Positions 62,253-64,000 of a DNA stretch of 64,000 nt are shown piece by piece. The stretch's first letter is position 1; the number at the start of each line of letters is the position of its first letter. The position numbers and the translations under genes were made by a program. The notes beneath the pieces were generated by a model. The model searched no databases, was not told where the DNA came from, and was given only the letters and a program-made list of their open reading frames with translations. The DNA comes from DATFVA01 sp963711455 (GTDB taxonomy: Bacteria; Bacteroidota; Ignavibacteria; Ignavibacteriales; Ignavibacteriaceae): positions 434,001 to 498,000 of the forward strand of contig CAVQEH010000010.1 in assembly GCA_963711455.1 (NCBI GenBank), in the 5' to 3' direction.

Positions 62253-64000
62253 CTATTTCATCAAATTTAATTTCTTCGTGCTGCTGTACTCACCTGCCTG
62301 CAGCCTGTAAAGGTAAACTCCGCTTGACAATCTGCTTCCATTAAATTTTACCGTATAATTTCCGCTTGGTTTCTCTTCTTTTACCAGTGTTGCTACTTCA
62401 TTACCTAAAACATCGTATACTTTTAATGTTACATCTTCTCTATCCGAAATTTGATATTCAATATTTGTACTCGGATTGAACGGATTAGGATAATTCTGCC
62501 GGAGAACAAATGTTGCAGGTGCATTTACACTTACTTCAACTTCCCTTGAATATTCTGATGTATCATCAAAGTCAATTTGTTTCAGACGGTAACTATATTT
62601 TCCCGGGTTAACATTTTCATCAATAAAAGAATATGAATGAGTTTGTGTTGATGTCCCATTACCGGGAACAAAACTAATCTTCTCCCATTTGCCGAGTGAG
62701 GATCGGGGATTATGAACTTGTCTTTCAATCTCAAATTCCTTATTGTTTGTTTCAGTAGCTGTCTGCCAGCTAAGATGTACATTTTTTCCCTTAGTTAAAG
62801 CTGTAAATGCTGTAAACTCTACCGGGGTTACCGTTGAACTATATTTTATTGTTGCAAAGTCTTCTATCCCTGTACCGTTTCCCGGACTGTAACCTGTTAC
62901 ATAAACGTTTCTTTCTTCATCCAATCGAATCCTGACAGCTTCATCGTCACCGTTTGCAGGTCCGTTGTATGTTTCCGTCCATTGTAATATTCCCTGCGAA
63001 TTATATTTTAAAGTAACGAAATCAGGATTGCCCCCGGGTTCATTGCTGATACCTGTAATATAAATATTACCGTCATCATCCAGAACCATGGAAGTTCCTA
63101 AAGCCAGGGGAGCACCATACATTGCTGTCCAGACAGTATCTCCCTCCGGAGTGTACTTTATGGTTATACATAAGCCATTACCGGCACCGCCTACAACAAT
63201 TATATTGCCATCTTTATCAACTGCAATATCATTGCCGACACCATAAGTTCCAAGTTGAGGATCGGTAATCCTGTTCACCCATTCGGTCTGACCCGATTCA
63301 TTATACTTAATTGTCACTATGTTCCAATGTCCGCCAAATTCACTAACCGTATCACTTTGACCGGTTACATAAACATTTCCGCTGCTGTCAACTGTAATGC
63401 CGTAGGCTTCACTCAATCCAACATTACTTTGTCCATGATATTTAACGGACCATACTGTATCCCCAACCGGATTGATTTTAATTGTACCGTAAGAATCCAG
63501 ATGAGCGGGATTGCTGCTGCTCTCTCCGGTAACGTAGACAAAACCATGTTTATCCAATACCATATCATGCGGCCGGTTCTCAACACCTGTTCCGTCCCCC
63601 TCCCATCTGCATCCCCATTTTTGGTTTCCCGAGGAATCGTACTTGGTTATGTAGTAGTCAAGGTTATCACCGAGATCACTATAGCCGCATACATATACAT
63701 TTTCAGAATCATCGAGAATTATTGAAGTTGCTTCATCCAATCCAAATCCGGGTCCGTTATACCTTCTTGTCCATAAACTATTGCCATCTGTATCATATTT
63801 AATCGTAAGGTAATCCCGTTCAGTTCCATTACCGAAGCTTCCTCCTGTAACATAAACATTACCGGAAGCGCTAACTGCAACAGCATATGCCTGATCCTGA
63901 GAATTTATCGGTCCATTATATGTCGCAGTCCACAACATATTTCCATCAGGGCTGTATTTTATGGTTATATAATCCTGTGCCTGAGTAGAGGTCTGTGTGG
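62253..64000 (-). CDS. Secreted SBBP-repeat protein with T9SS sorting domain (N-terminus outside window)
   Basis: The frame is open from the right window edge (over 580 residues here). It consists of repeated beta-propeller units with the phrase dd.GNvYVTG.S (for example DSSGNVYVTGQSD, DDDGNIYITGISN, DEERNVYVTGYSP) and DY.TIKYs..G...W...Y, the SBBP type. Next comes an Ig-like region (TALTKGKNVHLSWQTATETNN) and the C-terminal type IX sorting domain: QNYPNPFNPSTNIEYQIS, LKVYDVLGNEVATLV, SSGVYLYRLQAG. It should be exported by T9SS and held at or released from the cell surface. Confidence 0.92.
   Translation of the reverse strand, partial: TQTSTQAQDYITIKYSPDGNMLWTATYNGPINSQDQAYAVAVSASGNVYVTGGSFGNGTERDYLTIKYDTDGNSLWTRRYNGPGFGLDEATSIILDDSENVYVCGYSDLGDNLDYYITKYDSSGNQKWGCRWEGDGTGVENRPHDMVLDKHGFVYVTGESSSNPAHLDSYGTIKINPVGDTVWSVKYHGQSNVGLSEAYGITVDSSGNVYVTGQSDTVSEFGGHWNIVTIKYNESGQTEWVNRITDPQLGTYGVGNDIAVDKDGNIIVVGGAGNGLCITIKYTPEGDTVWTAMYGAPLALGTSMVLDDDGNIYITGISNEPGGNPDFVTLKYNSQGILQWTETYNGPANGDDEAVRIRLDEERNVYVTGYSPGNGTGIEDFATIKYSSTVTPVEFTAFTALTKGKNVHLSWQTATETNNKEFEIERQVHNPRSSLGKWEKISFVPGNGTSTQTHSYSFIDENVNPGKYSYRLKQIDFDDTSEYSREVEVSVNAPATFVLRQNYPNPFNPSTNIEYQISDREDVTLKVYDVLGNEVATLVKEEKPSGNYTVKFNGSRLSSGVYLYRLQAGEYSSTKKLNLMK

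Noticed and set aside
1..64000. tRNA, rRNA, tmRNA or riboswitch
   Set aside because: No cloverleaf, ribosomal core sequence or recognisable aptamer was found by eye; a covariance-model scan would be decisive.

Overview
The window looks like chromosome from an A+T-rich member of the Ignavibacteria/Bacteroidota (FCB) lineage. The evidence is a secreted repeat protein ending in a type IX secretion sorting domain (NYPNPFNP motif, 62253-64000), promoters of the Bacteroidota form TTG-N19/20-TAnnTTTG (13400-13429 and 18729-18759), many lipoproteins, TPR and PAS proteins, and IS and RAYT families common in that group. The species cannot be told from this.

Layout. 1-886 is the start of an electron-transfer flavoprotein beta gene. 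8898-1858 (minus strand) is one compact run: a sigma-54-type promoter, a membrane-anchored GcvH-like protein, a HybA-like four-cluster ferredoxin, a HybB/NrfD-type membrane quinone protein, a second GcvH-like protein, a sensor kinase with two c-type heme motifs in its periplasmic domain, an NtrC-type regulator and an archaemetzincin. I read it as a heme-sensed, sigma-54-controlled membrane redox module. 9092-10095 holds copper/cytochrome-oxidase assembly genes. 10291-18648 is metabolic and signalling: LPG-synthase-like transferase, PLP decarboxylase, a six-PAS kinase, dodecin, OsmC, VOC protein and a beta-hydroxyacid dehydrogenase. 18729-24484 is a TetR-controlled operon for a LolA-like protein, two FtsX-type permeases, an ATPase and an outer-membrane barrel. 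24552-30323 has a GNAT/nitrilase bifunctional gene split by a 1-nt indel, a large coiled-coil P-loop protein and an MscS channel. 30351-43452 holds lipoproteins, an OmpR-type two-component system, a TPR protein, isochorismatase, a C39-like peptidase divergent from an ATP-grasp ligase, ChrA and a kinase-TPR protein.

43483-45933 is a repeat neighbourhood: a RAYT (Y1 transposase) among at least seven REP-like hairpins with covarying stems, one of which was split by a complete 1644-bp IS1182-like element. 45969-50640 has a tricorn-like protease, a MITE, a DinB protein and a small membrane protein. 50900-55639 is a possible defence island: a RelA/SpoT synthetase coupled to an unknown partner, a DUF6161-like membrane protein and an Mrr-type endonuclease. 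Next comes a gene interrupted by an IS5-type element whose removal restores its frame (55872-57938), then a Bor-like lipoprotein, a MATE remnant, a SpoIIE-type phosphatase, an outer-membrane protein and the T9SS cargo.

At least seven otherwise intact genes carry one-base frame breaks, most in short homopolymers and nearly all right of 48 kb. This points to indel errors in the assembly, or less likely to local gene decay. No rRNA, tRNA or CRISPR array was seen.
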